64,000 bases of DNA from Planctomycetota bacterium (GCA_024278955.1 JAJRSE010000002.1:124001-188000); one strand, 5' to 3'; numbered from the stretch's first letter, positions 34,439 through 43,105 are shown. Numbers and translations are program-made. Notes: generated by a model from the letters alone, not told the origin.

Positions 34439-34516
34439 GGGTGCCACTGCTGGCTTGCCCAACAGTGGACGCCTGGTACCCACTTCACACTGCTGGACAA
34501 GCCAGCAGTGGCACCC
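34439..34516. repeat. Long perfect-arm hairpin repeat
   Basis: Left arm 34439-34467 begins GGGTGCCACTGCTGGCTTG; right arm 34488-34516 is its reverse complement in 27 of 29 positions, with a 20-nt spacer. Each arm can also fold alone (CACTGCTGG/CCAGCAGTG). It lies 22 bp beyond the kinase stop codon and could terminate or stabilise that transcript. Confidence 0.85.
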
Positions 34517-34538
34517 GAAAATTAGCATTTGACAAACG

Positions 34539-36593
34539 CTAGTGCATCACGGCATAGAAAAACAAGCAGGCCAGGGGCACGCCAATGACAAGGCAAATTA
34601 ATGTCACGGGAGAGCTGTTAGCCAATCGTTCGACGGTTGGCCGTTTGCTCTGGAAATCGCGTAGCTGTTTTGCGACCCCGCGCCACTGCTTCGATAAATC
34701 GTCGAACGGCGTTAAGGTGTTTTCCAGTTGCGATCGACCAAAGTCTGCGAGCTGTCGCAATTGAGTCGAAGCCATTAAAACTTTGCGAGCCTGAGTCACC
34801 TTGAATCGCTGGGTAGTGTACTCTTCCGATTGTTTTAGGTCCTTCAAGGTCACGCCATGGTCTGGCTTAAAAACAAATTGGTCTGCTACCTGGTCCTTCC
34901 ACTGCAACAAGCCGATTGTCGCAGCAGCGTTGAGATTGGGCACGCCATACAGGTTGAGCCGATCTATGTCGTAGGCGGAGTCGATCCCGAACGATTCGAG
35001 CATTGGCACCATCGCTCGCGTCAATCCAGAAACATCACGGAAATTATCTCGGATCATCCGTTTATGCAAAAAATCGTCTTTATGCGTACCGCCCTGCTGC
35101 TTGAGAATCTTCCGCAATTCATCTCCTTCCGCTCGATAATTTTTGATCTCATGATGGAATTCTTCGATCGCCTGAGCATATTCTGCGACACGCTTTCGGT
35201 GGCCTCTTGCGACTCTCTGAGCCATTTCCTCAAGGCGATTCATGGTTCGGGAAAGCCAAGCCTGGTAGTCCTCAACCGCTTTCCTGCGTTTTTGGCTCTC
35301 GCTTGTGAAAAAGAGAGTCCCTGCGGCAGCGAATAGGGCGAGAGTTCCAACCGCCAAAGCCGGTAGCCACGCGATTCCAATCGCACAAAGACCGCAGGCT
35401 GCTGCCAAGGCAAATGCGGCGTGGTCTACTCGCGTTCTTTTTGGAGGCGATTCGAGCTTTTTAAGCAGCGGCATACTTGGCGTATCGATCCTGCTTGGGG
35501 GTAAATCCGTAAACTCGACGATGCGCAACAAGTTGATGCGTTCGTCGAGCTGCTCGACTCGTTTCAAAGAAAGCGTCGGCACGCCTTCTGCGGGCACAAA
35601 AAACGAAGGTCCTCCTTGGTCTTCGATACGACACCAAGGACAACTTTGCGACTGAGAAAAATAAATGTGCAGTGGATCGAAGTCGCAGGTTCGTCGATAC
35701 TTTATCAGCAATTCAAGCTGTTCGACCCATTGCCTGGCACTAGGGCGAACGTCTCCATTGGCTTCTTCTGCACGAAACGCCTGCTCGAAAAGCTCGGCAA
35801 GCTGAGGCGGCAAATCGGCTAAGATTAACGATGCCGGAGGTGGTTCCATCTGCGTCTCTTCGCGGCAATTAGAAAAAGCAAATCGCCGCTCGGCAATTGC
35901 TTTTTCAATGGACATGTCTCCTTGCCCGCGAAATCGACCAGCAAACGGATGCCGGCCAATGAAAAGCAAGTGAAAAATCAACACGGCCAAACCAAAGCTG
36001 TCGTGATTTTTAGTCCGATAAACATCTCGAAGTTTCTTCGATTGCAGCTCGGGGGGGGTGAAATGCGGTGTTCCGACAGGACAGAAAAAAGTCTTTTCGC
36101 GGCTCGTGATTTGCGACGAATCGCAATCGATCATCCGAACACACATTTGCGAATCAACCAGAAGGTTTCCCTGATTCACATCGCCAACGGCAATGCCGGC
36201 GGCATGAAACGCCTCGAAAGCGGCTGCCGTATTTCTGGCTGCCAAGACGAGATGGTGCCACTGCGCATCTGGATAGTGCAGACGTCGATTGGTCGATCCG
36301 TAGAGTTCGTGTAGTTCGCGAGCTTGAACCACTCTAGGAAGCAAAAATCCGCAGGGTGGTTTTCCCTGGACTTGGTAAATGAGTGAGCTTGGCCAAGCAG
36401 AAATGAGTTCGATTTTTTCTGACCAAAGCGAAACCATCGTTTCAAGCTTTTCTACTTGATCGGCAGAAAGCGGCGTTTGATGGTAAATTTTGGCGGCCAT
36501 GCCTGCTACGCCTTCGACCTCGAAGACGCTGCCTTCTCCTCCTCTTCCGATCTCTTTGCCAAGCCGGATGGGACTGCCCTGGGAATCAATCAT
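34539..36593 (-). CDS. Helix-hairpin-helix protein kinase of a VWA-PP2C-kinase triad
   Basis: A 684-residue membrane-associated kinase. Kinase landmarks: glycine loop GKEIGRGGEGSVFEV, Lys35 in AAKIYH, catalytic loop GDVNQGNLLV (Asp138), and DCD (156-158) in place of DFG. A Cys cluster ending CPWC (about 318-321) follows, then two hydrophobic stretches (392-429), a coiled-coil-like basic region (430-510), a helix-hairpin-helix motif (about 534-574, FGIDSAYDIDRLNLYGVPNL) and a C-terminal membrane helix. ATG 36593 has an excellent ribosome site AAAGGAG at 8 nt and overlaps the phosphatase stop by 8 nt. This order and the HhH motif match the kinase of the TerY-P type triad. Target proteins unknown. 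Confidence 0.85.
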   Translation of the reverse strand: MIDSQGSPIRLGKEIGRGGEGSVFEVEGVAGMAAKIYHQTPLSADQVEKLETMVSLWSEKIELISAWPSSLIYQVQGKPPCGFLLPRVVQARELHELYGSTNRRLHYPDAQWHHLVLAARNTAAAFEAFHAAGIAVGDVNQGNLLVDSQMCVRMIDCDSSQITSREKTFFCPVGTPHFTPPELQSKKLRDVYRTKNHDSFGLAVLIFHLLFIGRHPFAGRFRGQGDMSIEKAIAERRFAFSNCREETQMEPPPASLILADLPPQLAELFEQAFRAEEANGDVRPSARQWVEQLELLIKYRRTCDFDPLHIYFSQSQSCPWCRIEDQGGPSFFVPAEGVPTLSLKRVEQLDERINLLRIVEFTDLPPSRIDTPSMPLLKKLESPPKRTRVDHAAFALAAACGLCAIGIAWLPALAVGTLALFAAAGTLFFTSESQKRRKAVEDYQAWLSRTMNRLEEMAQRVARGHRKRVAEYAQAIEEFHHEIKNYRAEGDELRKILKQQGGTHKDDFLHKRMIRDNFRDVSGLTRAMVPMLESFGIDSAYDIDRLNLYGVPNLNAAATIGLLQWKDQVADQFVFKPDHGVTLKDLKQSEEYTTQRFKVTQARKVLMASTQLRQLADFGRSQLENTLTPFDDLSKQWRGVAKQLRDFQSKRPTVERLANSSPVTLICLVIGVPLACLFFYAVMH

Positions 36594-37362
36594 GTTTCTG
36601 GCTCCTTTCAGAAACATGGCAAGCAAGGATCAAAGTTTTGTCGTCGTCTGATCGGGCTTTTACAGAATCCGATTGCAAGAAGCTGCCAAGGTCTTCGTTC
36701 AGTTGGGCAAGATTATCGGTTGACCGCAACGTCTGAAAAAGTGGTTGGAAGAACGGGAGATGGGGGGTTTGGTTCTCGAACGAAAGGGCGAGGCGTTCGA
36801 GCCCATCGGTAAACACGGCAAGGTTTGTGAATCGTTGAGTCGTCGTCAGGAATGTCAGATGCTCGCGGTAGTTCTCGGCGGTCAGGAAATTTGTGGAATT
36901 GGCATATTCGCCCGACTGTGGCCAAAAGACAACTCCATAGGTGTCGTTGCAACTGGCAACAATCGCGCCGTCTCCGATTTGGAAAAAGCACGAACGAGTT
37001 GGCGAAACAATGGCGGTGCAAAGTGTGGTCGCAAAATCACGCGAGGTACACGCAAGTGTTTTCGCTTCTTCTTCAATTTTACGTCGTACGTCGTCGCACC
37101 AACCCTCGATGTCCTCTGCTTGAAGTGAGTCGAAATTACCATGTGCTTCAAAATATGCCGATGCGTTCTCCACAATTCGCTCACAAGCGATTGCCGAACC
37201 TTTGCCGCTGTGTTTGGCGCTGCCTGCGCCGTCGGCGGCACAGGCGATGAGGGGGGCGTCGGGAGGGTCTCCGAAAGCCTGTACGCTGTGGCTGTCCTGG
37301 CAAGGAGAGCCTTCGGCTATGTGCGAAGCTCCCTGTAGGCTATGAGACAAGTGTCTCCACAT
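36586..37362 (-). CDS. PP2C-type protein phosphatase of the triad
   Basis: A 258-residue cytoplasmic phosphatase. PP2C metal motifs are recognisable: CQDSHS (first Asp), AADGAGS, QIGDGAIVA, FTDGLER and SDDDKTLI near the end. It should remove phosphate from Ser/Thr, probably from targets of the kinase encoded next door. ATG 37362 is chosen because AGGTGG lies 5 nt upstream; a GTG at 37371 is part of that ribosome site. It sits between the VWA gene (24 bp upstream) and the kinase (8-nt overlap), so the three are one transcription unit. Confidence 0.87.
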   Translation of the reverse strand: MWRHLSHSLQGASHIAEGSPCQDSHSVQAFGDPPDAPLIACAADGAGSAKHSGKGSAIACERIVENASAYFEAHGNFDSLQAEDIEGWCDDVRRKIEEEAKTLACTSRDFATTLCTAIVSPTRSCFFQIGDGAIVASCNDTYGVVFWPQSGEYANSTNFLTAENYREHLTFLTTTQRFTNLAVFTDGLERLALSFENQTPHLPFFQPLFQTLRSTDNLAQLNEDLGSFLQSDSVKARSDDDKTLILACHVSERSQKHD

Positions 37363-37386
37363 GGTTACCACCTAGCTTTTAGCCAA

Positions 37387-38085
37387 TTAAATCTGCGCCC
37401 AACCGGTTGGTCCGCATGTTGGATCGACGAGCGGTACTTCCTCGCCCGGGGAAGATCTCGAAACAGCCTGTTGAGAATTCGAGAGCCAACTGAACAGTTC
37501 GCGGAATTTTGTGCCTTGCAGCCAGAGGGGCTTTCGCACGCAGATCTGTTCGAGGATTTCCATGTTGGCTCCCTCGACACCGACGGCGAAAAAGCAAAAG
37601 GCTTTTTGCTGCTCGCCTGCGTGAACTCGCGAGATCACAGGCTTCCAGTGGTCGTTTGGTTCGCCATCGGTGATAAGAAAAGCCCAAGGGCGATAGTAGG
37701 CGATTCCCGCTTCGCGGTAGCTTTCTTTGCGTTCTTCGATCATATCGAGGGCGACTGAGATTCCTTCGCCCATGGGCGTGCCGCCAATCACCTGGAGCTT
37801 AGGTGGCTGGAAATTTTCGGCGGTGACAAACTCAACGAGTCGGCTCACTCGCCCGCCGAAAGTTACGACCGCGACTTCAACTCGCTTGGCAGCAAGTGGA
37901 TCGTTCAGCAGCTCGCGTTTATAGGTTTCGAGGCCTTTGTTGAGCTCATCAATCCGAGGGCCGTGCATAGAAGTCGAAGTGTCGACTACCAAGACACAGG
38001 GAACTCGAGGCTCGGGATTCTCGGCAAACTCAACGCCGCCGAAGGCGTTGTTTGAAGACAATTGGTTCATTTTGGGCGCACTCAT
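37387..38085 (-). CDS. von Willebrand A domain protein, TerY/YegL-like
   Basis: A 232-residue protein made of one VWA domain. The MIDAS metal site is complete: DTSTS (Asp35), the Thr in GGTPMGEG and the Asp in ITDGEPND. It closely resembles TerY/YegL-type proteins, which partner with PP2C phosphatase and kinase genes. No signal peptide, so it is cytoplasmic. ATG 38085 (MSAPKMNQLS) is the likely start; the frame is open to 38283 but that part looks non-coding and holds a palindrome. Probable role: metal-dependent scaffold or target-binding partner of the kinase and phosphatase. Confidence 0.88.
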   Translation of the reverse strand: MSAPKMNQLSSNNAFGGVEFAENPEPRVPCVLVVDTSTSMHGPRIDELNKGLETYKRELLNDPLAAKRVEVAVVTFGGRVSRLVEFVTAENFQPPKLQVIGGTPMGEGISVALDMIEERKESYREAGIAYYRPWAFLITDGEPNDHWKPVISRVHAGEQQKAFCFFAVGVEGANMEILEQICVRKPLWLQGTKFRELFSWLSNSQQAVSRSSPGEEVPLVDPTCGPTGWAQI

Positions 38086-38152
38086 CAAGGAAACGGTTCT
38101 GCCTCTTCGCTCCCTTCTCGTTCTCAGCAGCCCCAGAATCTCAACAGAATGA

Positions 38153-38170
38153 CCTAGCACGAGTGCTAGG
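38153..38170. promoter_or_regulatory. Perfect palindrome upstream of the VWA-PP2C-kinase operon
   Basis: CCTAGCAC-GA-GTGCTAGG, an 8-bp perfect inverted repeat with a 2-bp centre, 68 bp before the VWA start codon. Size and position suit a dimeric repressor operator. No regulator gene is adjacent, so the partner is unknown. Confidence 0.4.
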
Positions 38171-38291
38171 CCCGTGCTGGGAATTGCGGGCTGCCAGCCT
38201 ATCACTGTAACACCCCCAGTCGGGGTATGCAATCCAGGAATATCCGGTCCCAGGATGATTGCAAAGTCAGAAACAAAGGCCAATAAATCTA

Positions 38292-38363
38292 GCCACAGAG
38301 ATCAGAGAGAACACCGAGTGCTAGAAACAAAGGTTTCTCTGAGTGCTCTGTGATCTCTGTGGC
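38292..38363. repeat. Hairpin repeat of the CACAGAGAACACCGAG family
   Basis: GCCACAGAGATCA at 38292 pairs with TGATCTCTGTGGC ending at 38363, and pairing continues inward with gaps. The left arm resembles the interior of 34282-34410. A T run follows on the plus strand, so it could also act as a terminator there. Confidence 0.7.
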
Positions 38364-38469
38364 AAATTTTTTTCTTCTTTTCGCGACTTTGCAATCGTCC
38401 TGTATCTGGCCCCCCCAAGCTACCGCACCTGCTCAGCGTAGTGCAAACGAGCAAAACGACACGGAAGGG

Positions 38470-38685
38470 TAGAGTTTGTGTTGCTAAGGGTGGTAAGGAT
38501 TTGTACAGCGTGCGCAAGTTTCCGGAAGAGAACCACGAATGAGACGAATAGCACGAATAAACAAGCAGGTAAGGGGGGGGGGGCGTTGCCTAATTTGGTG
38601 CGTTTTAAGGGAATAGTGCGTTCATGCCAGTACCCACTTGAAGTCGCGAAACCCCCATGCCGTTTTTTTGACGACCACGCACTCT
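38470..38685. repeat. Dispersed intergenic repeat, copy B (uninterrupted)
   Basis: About 216 bp aligning end to end with the two halves of 29974-30390, with small differences. It has a single AAGAGAACC (38526-38534) where copy A carries the insertion. It includes an 11-G homopolymer (38573-38583). It ends 6 bp before the ankyrin gene stop codon. Confidence 0.8.
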
Positions 38686-38691
38686 ACGAAC

Positions 38692-39945
38692 TTATCTTGG
38701 CGGAGCGATGTTCGGGTTCAAGTCGAGCGGCGTCTTGCCTTGGGTGTTTTTCACAGCAGGGCTTGCACCGTGTTCTATCAGTAGTTGTGCTGTCTCGAAT
38801 TGCCCTTTCTCGGCCGCAAAGTGGAGTGCCGTCCACTTTGTGCCACGGCTTGTTTGTTCAGGACTTGCACCTGCTTCGAGCAAGGCCTCAACAATTTCAG
38901 CGTGGCCTTTTGACGCTGCCCACATCAGCGGAGTCCGGCCAGCAAGATCGACTGCGTCGACGGTAGCCTTGTGCTTGAGAAGCAGTCGGACCACATCAAG
39001 ACGGCCAAACGAAGCTGCGTATTGCAAAGGCGTGCCATGAAAGGTGCGTTGGCGGACATCGACATCGGCGCCCTGATCGATCAATGCTTGAGGCACCTCA
39101 GCACTTCCAGCCTGATGCAATTGCGAAAAGCCCTTTTCGTTGGGCCGGTCAATGGGCTTTAATGTGCTGACCTCAGGCAAGACGGGCAAGACCATTTTCT
39201 TTGGCCTGGGTTGTCTCCGTTTTTGTTTTGGCTTCTTTTCAGGCAGTGTCGTTTGCTGAGCGGGAGCAGAACTTGTTTCTGTTAGCGACACGTTCGTACC
39301 ATAGTCGCCCAACTGTTCAATCTTCCAAGCGAGACCTACGCGACGAAACACAATGGAATTTTCGCTCTTTTGAGGTTTGAGGAAGGTTCCGCTCATCATG
39401 GCGGTTGCCGATTCGCCTTCTGTCTTCAAATTCAGCAATTGGGCATCTGCCATCGGCACAAATTTGTTAGGCCGATTGTCGTTCGCACGAAGCAATTTGA
39501 ATATCGCAGCGATATAGCCCGAGTGATCGTTGATCGGCTCGGCCCTTTTGCGAATGCTAGCCATCAACTCTTCGGCAGAGGCGTTCAAGTCGAATTGGAT
39601 TTCTGCCGCGGGTTGAGATTCCACATAGCGGCGATTGATACGGACCAATCCCTTGGCCATTTTAACGCTCCGCTTATCCGCATTTTCTTGTTTGCCAGCC
39701 CACTCGATCATCCCCGTCATCATGCGCAGCGACCCAGTCATGAGACGGAGGCCGTCGTCGCTGAAACACTGGCAGAACGTCTCGTAATCGCCACGCATCA
39801 TTGCCTGTTTGGTAGTGTTGAAGGTTGCGTCGGGCGAGACAAACATTACTTCACGATCGTCTGCAATCGATTGGGCGGCCATTGCCGCAGCTAGAGAGCA
39901 GACAATAGAAGCCAACAAAAACGGTCTCTTCAATTGGGTAGGCAT
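38692..39945 (-). CDS. Exported ankyrin-repeat protein
   Basis: A 417-residue protein with a signal sequence (KRPFLLASIVCSLAAAMAAQSIA). Residues to about 250 are a domain I do not recognise; a Lys/Pro/Arg-rich linker (KKPKQKRRQPRPKK) follows; the last 140 hold four ankyrin repeats (for example GTPLQYAASFGRLDVVRLLL, GRTPLMWAASKGHAEIVEAL, WTALHFAAEKGQFETAQLL). Ankyrin repeats bind other proteins. ATG 39945 is chosen because GAGGAA lies 7 nt upstream, inside the end of the preceding large gene; an ATG at 39960 overlaps that gene by 11 nt. Tight coupling suggests the two proteins work together. Confidence 0.85.
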   Translation of the reverse strand: MPTQLKRPFLLASIVCSLAAAMAAQSIADDREVMFVSPDATFNTTKQAMMRGDYETFCQCFSDDGLRLMTGSLRMMTGMIEWAGKQENADKRSVKMAKGLVRINRRYVESQPAAEIQFDLNASAEELMASIRKRAEPINDHSGYIAAIFKLLRANDNRPNKFVPMADAQLLNLKTEGESATAMMSGTFLKPQKSENSIVFRRVGLAWKIEQLGDYGTNVSLTETSSAPAQQTTLPEKKPKQKRRQPRPKKMVLPVLPEVSTLKPIDRPNEKGFSQLHQAGSAEVPQALIDQGADVDVRQRTFHGTPLQYAASFGRLDVVRLLLKHKATVDAVDLAGRTPLMWAASKGHAEIVEALLEAGASPEQTSRGTKWTALHFAAEKGQFETAQLLIEHGASPAVKNTQGKTPLDLNPNIAPPR

Positions 39946-39949
39946 CTGA

Positions 39950-42900
39950 CTATTCCTCATTGAATTGGCTGCGTGAAACGAACGGCTTGCTGTCGTGTGA
40001 AGTATCATCCAACATCACCTCTGTTTGTGACTGGGCGGTGAATGTCAACTGCGTCGTAGTGCTAGGCTTTACCGTAACCTCCCAGCGGCTTTTTCGGATG
40101 TCGAAATCTGGTAGCAGCAATCGGTATGTTCCGGGGGCGAGTTGGTCGATTGTGCAGACGCCATCGGGATCGAACTCGAACGATTGCCCATACCTCCCGC
40201 CGACGGCGATTGTGCCGACCTGACAACGACGAAGTTTAATTTGCTGTTGTGTGTCGCGCCGCACTGTGACAACGATACGACCAAGCGACGCCGTTTCGGG
40301 CCGCGAAAGAATCACGTCGCCGAGAATTCCTAGCTGGCCCGAAGGTGGAACCGGAACCCAGAGCTTGGTGTGGTTGTGCGTGAAGCTGGCAATCGTCACC
40401 GGATCGCGATTGTCATTGCGGAGTGTCGAGTTAATGTGCTCTACGATGACAAACCCACCGGGCAGAGTTTCACGGTACATCCCACCACCACCTTGGGGGA
40501 AGTGGTCGAGGTTGTTCAGCTTGATGGAGATAAGTTGAATTTTCCCCGAGGAGTCGCTGCCGGCGTCGACGCCTTCGAGCATGACGCGCATTAGCGTTAT
40601 CGGGCTGCCTACTCGCCGTTGCGTCGCCTGCCGAATTGCATCCCGCCAAGGTGTGGAGTTGACGGTCGACAAGTCTATTTGGTTATTGTCGCCAAGCTGC
40701 ACGTCGATTTTTGCGTTCGATTTACCTTCTCGGGCAAGTCGATCCAAGCGTTGCCATATTACTGAGTCTTCACCGAAATCATCGGTCGCATCTTGCGGTT
40801 TTGCAGGGGGATTTTTCTTCGGTTTTTCTTCAATCTTCGACCAATCGGGCCAACTCCCGCCGCCTTTGAGGCCCACCTGAAAACCGCGAGGAAACAACTC
40901 ATGCGTCACTGGCGGTTTACCAATTTCGAGTCGCTCTCCAGCCTTGATTCGCTCCCGGTTCGACTTCAATAATTCTTGCCACCGTGGTTTTAGTTTTCTC
41001 GCAACCGACCAATCGACATGCGAGGCACTGCTACCGCCTTGGTAGTCCAGCACTTTTATCAGCAACCTGAAGAATGTGTAGCGACGTCCGTTCGGAAAGG
41101 ATGTATTCTTCTGGTTCGGTTCGTCCATTCGCTCGATACAGATCTCCGTTAGCCTATCAAGCGTGACTCCACACTTAGCTGCGGCATGATACGAGGCGCC
41201 GATTACAAAAAAATCAGTGTCCGTGCGGAGTAGGTCTAAGAGAGGTTCCGTAGCCGTCGGAATCCTCAAGTACCCTGCCTGACTGCACGCTGCCAACCGG
41301 ACCGCTCGACTGCGACTACTAAGCATGGCAATAATCTGTTCTTGGAAACGATCTGCCATGAAATGAGGCAATGTTAGTAGTGCATTGTTTTGAACAAAAA
41401 AGTTAGAATGCTTCAGTAAGGAATCGATTACTTCTTCCCAACCATCAGGTCGGAAGGTAACATCTTGCTTCATCGCCTTGAGCATCATCAGGCCTTCTGC
41501 GGGAAGATATGCGGGTGTCGGTGAAATGGCTTCCCGATCATGAAGCAGAAAATTCGCCTTGAGTAGTTCGCTGTGTACTCCCGATTTGTCCCCTGAGGCT
41601 ATAATTTCATTGAAGACCTCCAGGTAGCGGGTCGTGTCCGCTGTTTCGCCGCATGCTGCTAGTATCTTTGTCCCCTTACTCCGGATTATCTCTCTCCGAG
41701 CTACATCATCTGGCCGTTCCAACAATTTCCAGCCAAGCGTCATGGCCGATTTTTTCAGTTCATCGCTCCAGGATTGTTTTGCCAGCCAACGACGATTCTT
41801 AAACCAACGATCAGCATTGGGAAGACGATTGATGAGTTGTTCCAGTGCTAGCTGGCGAACCTCTTGTTCGTCGTGACTGGTCAATTCGAGGAGTGCCTCG
41901 GTCGCTTCGGGAAACGGCATCGCACCAATAGCGGTGATGCAATGATGGTTGCCTTGGTCGACATACTCACGAAGTATTGGCAAGTAGACAGGATGGGTGA
42001 TTGTCGTCATGTCGCCGTACGGTTTGGCGCGTTCGCCGGAAGCCCGATCTGGGTGCCGCGGCATACTTAACACATGCTCGACCACTTCGCGAGCCTCTTC
42101 CGGCGTCGGCTCACGAAAAGTGAGCGTCGTTTCAACAACCGGCGCAAAATGTGGGATCAGAGGCAAGTGCGTCGATTCGATGCGACTGAAGTAATTGTTG
42201 CCGTCCCAGCCCAAATCGTGATAGACGCGAATCGTATAGACGCCCGGCCGAAGTATAGAACACGACCTCCACAGGGGAATGGGTTCCCAGTGACTCTGGC
42301 CCGGCTCGATTTTGGCACCTCCGCCAAATCCTCCATGGCAGTGACGCGAGGGACACGGATCGTCGATCACGTTTCCTGCCTCGTCGATGGCAATAATTTT
42401 GAATCGTAATGACCGCGCCGGCCAAGTGCGGGAGTCGCCTCCGAAGCTTACGTTGACTTGCTCACTACCGAGGTTTTTTGCTTCGTAGTGAAGAAGTACC
42501 GGTTCTCCCAACAGCCATACTTGCTTGTCGACGTGGAGCCGAATTTGTACATCACTTCGCGGATCGTCCTTGGGCAGGCTGATTTGCCTTGCCTTGGCCG
42601 ATTTGAGCGACGACACATAGCGCAGCGTCGGTGGAATTATTTCGTCGAGTGCTGCGCCGGAATCGGTGTCGGCAACGGGGCATGGTCGCTCAGCCAATTC
42701 ATAGATTGCCTTGAGCAACTCACGTTTCAATTGCCAGTAGGCTGCCTTTGTTTCTTGGCCACCTGGAGTATACCGATTAACACTCAGGCAATGCCCAAGG
42801 ACATCGATCGTTTCGGGGTATCCGCCACGCTGGAGTACACGAGCGGCTGCTTGCTGGCGACGGATCGACTCCAGATCGAGGGCACGCTCGCTCAACTGCG

Positions 42901-43105
42901 GAACAACGTGTTCTTCCAACCCTAGGTCCTTGAGATCCTGCAAGGCCTGGACCGACTTAGGATCGCCTGGGAGGTCGCCCCCAGCGAGCGTGACCAGTTC
43001 AGTGATTTTTACGAGTGGTTCCTTATGGTCATCCGCTATAGATCGCTCAACCTTGACCGTAACCAGTGCACAAACAACCAACAGTAAGAAGAGTTTGATT
43101 TTCAT
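39950..43105 (-). CDS. Large exported HEAT-like repeat protein
   Basis: A 1051-residue protein starting MKIKLFLLLVVCALVTVKVE, a signal peptide. Family not firmly recognised. Residues about 170-300 look like an immunoglobulin-like beta domain (PVLLHYEAKNLGSEQVNVSFGGDSR). The middle (about 370-720) has HEAT-like helical repeats (ATEALLELTSHDEQEVRQLALEQL, RSRAVRLAACSQAGYLRIPTATEPLLDLL). The C-terminal 150 residues look like a beta-rich carboxypeptidase-regulatory-like domain (APGTYRLLLPDFDIRKSRWEVTV). ATG 43105 has an excellent ribosome site (AAGGAG, 6 nt); the longer open frame to 43396 is discounted. It precedes the ankyrin gene. Confidence 0.82.
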   Translation of the reverse strand: MKIKLFLLLVVCALVTVKVERSIADDHKEPLVKITELVTLAGGDLPGDPKSVQALQDLKDLGLEEHVVPQLSERALDLESIRRQQAAARVLQRGGYPETIDVLGHCLSVNRYTPGGQETKAAYWQLKRELLKAIYELAERPCPVADTDSGAALDEIIPPTLRYVSSLKSAKARQISLPKDDPRSDVQIRLHVDKQVWLLGEPVLLHYEAKNLGSEQVNVSFGGDSRTWPARSLRFKIIAIDEAGNVIDDPCPSRHCHGGFGGGAKIEPGQSHWEPIPLWRSCSILRPGVYTIRVYHDLGWDGNNYFSRIESTHLPLIPHFAPVVETTLTFREPTPEEAREVVEHVLSMPRHPDRASGERAKPYGDMTTITHPVYLPILREYVDQGNHHCITAIGAMPFPEATEALLELTSHDEQEVRQLALEQLINRLPNADRWFKNRRWLAKQSWSDELKKSAMTLGWKLLERPDDVARREIIRSKGTKILAACGETADTTRYLEVFNEIIASGDKSGVHSELLKANFLLHDREAISPTPAYLPAEGLMMLKAMKQDVTFRPDGWEEVIDSLLKHSNFFVQNNALLTLPHFMADRFQEQIIAMLSSRSRAVRLAACSQAGYLRIPTATEPLLDLLRTDTDFFVIGASYHAAAKCGVTLDRLTEICIERMDEPNQKNTSFPNGRRYTFFRLLIKVLDYQGGSSASHVDWSVARKLKPRWQELLKSNRERIKAGERLEIGKPPVTHELFPRGFQVGLKGGGSWPDWSKIEEKPKKNPPAKPQDATDDFGEDSVIWQRLDRLAREGKSNAKIDVQLGDNNQIDLSTVNSTPWRDAIRQATQRRVGSPITLMRVMLEGVDAGSDSSGKIQLISIKLNNLDHFPQGGGGMYRETLPGGFVIVEHINSTLRNDNRDPVTIASFTHNHTKLWVPVPPSGQLGILGDVILSRPETASLGRIVVTVRRDTQQQIKLRRCQVGTIAVGGRYGQSFEFDPDGVCTIDQLAPGTYRLLLPDFDIRKSRWEVTVKPSTTTQLTFTAQSQTEVMLDDTSHDSKPFVSRSQFNEE

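Larger units (their letters stand above)
34267..34538. other. Intergenic region packed with hairpin repeats
   Basis: Between the convergent GspE-type and kinase genes lie two adjacent palindromic repeats (34282-34410 and 34439-34516) and almost nothing else. Either could also stop transcription from both sides. Confidence 0.6.
38086..38691. other. Intergenic region upstream of the triad with repeats
   Basis: About 600 bp between the ankyrin gene end and the VWA gene start. It contains a perfect palindrome (38153-38170), a hairpin repeat (38292-38363), copy B of the dispersed repeat (38470-38685) and an 11-G run (38573-38583). No credible gene. Confidence 0.6.

Noticed and set aside
29974..38685. 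CRISPR array
   Set aside because: The repeats are few, long, unevenly spaced and palindromic; there are no regular spacers and no cas genes.
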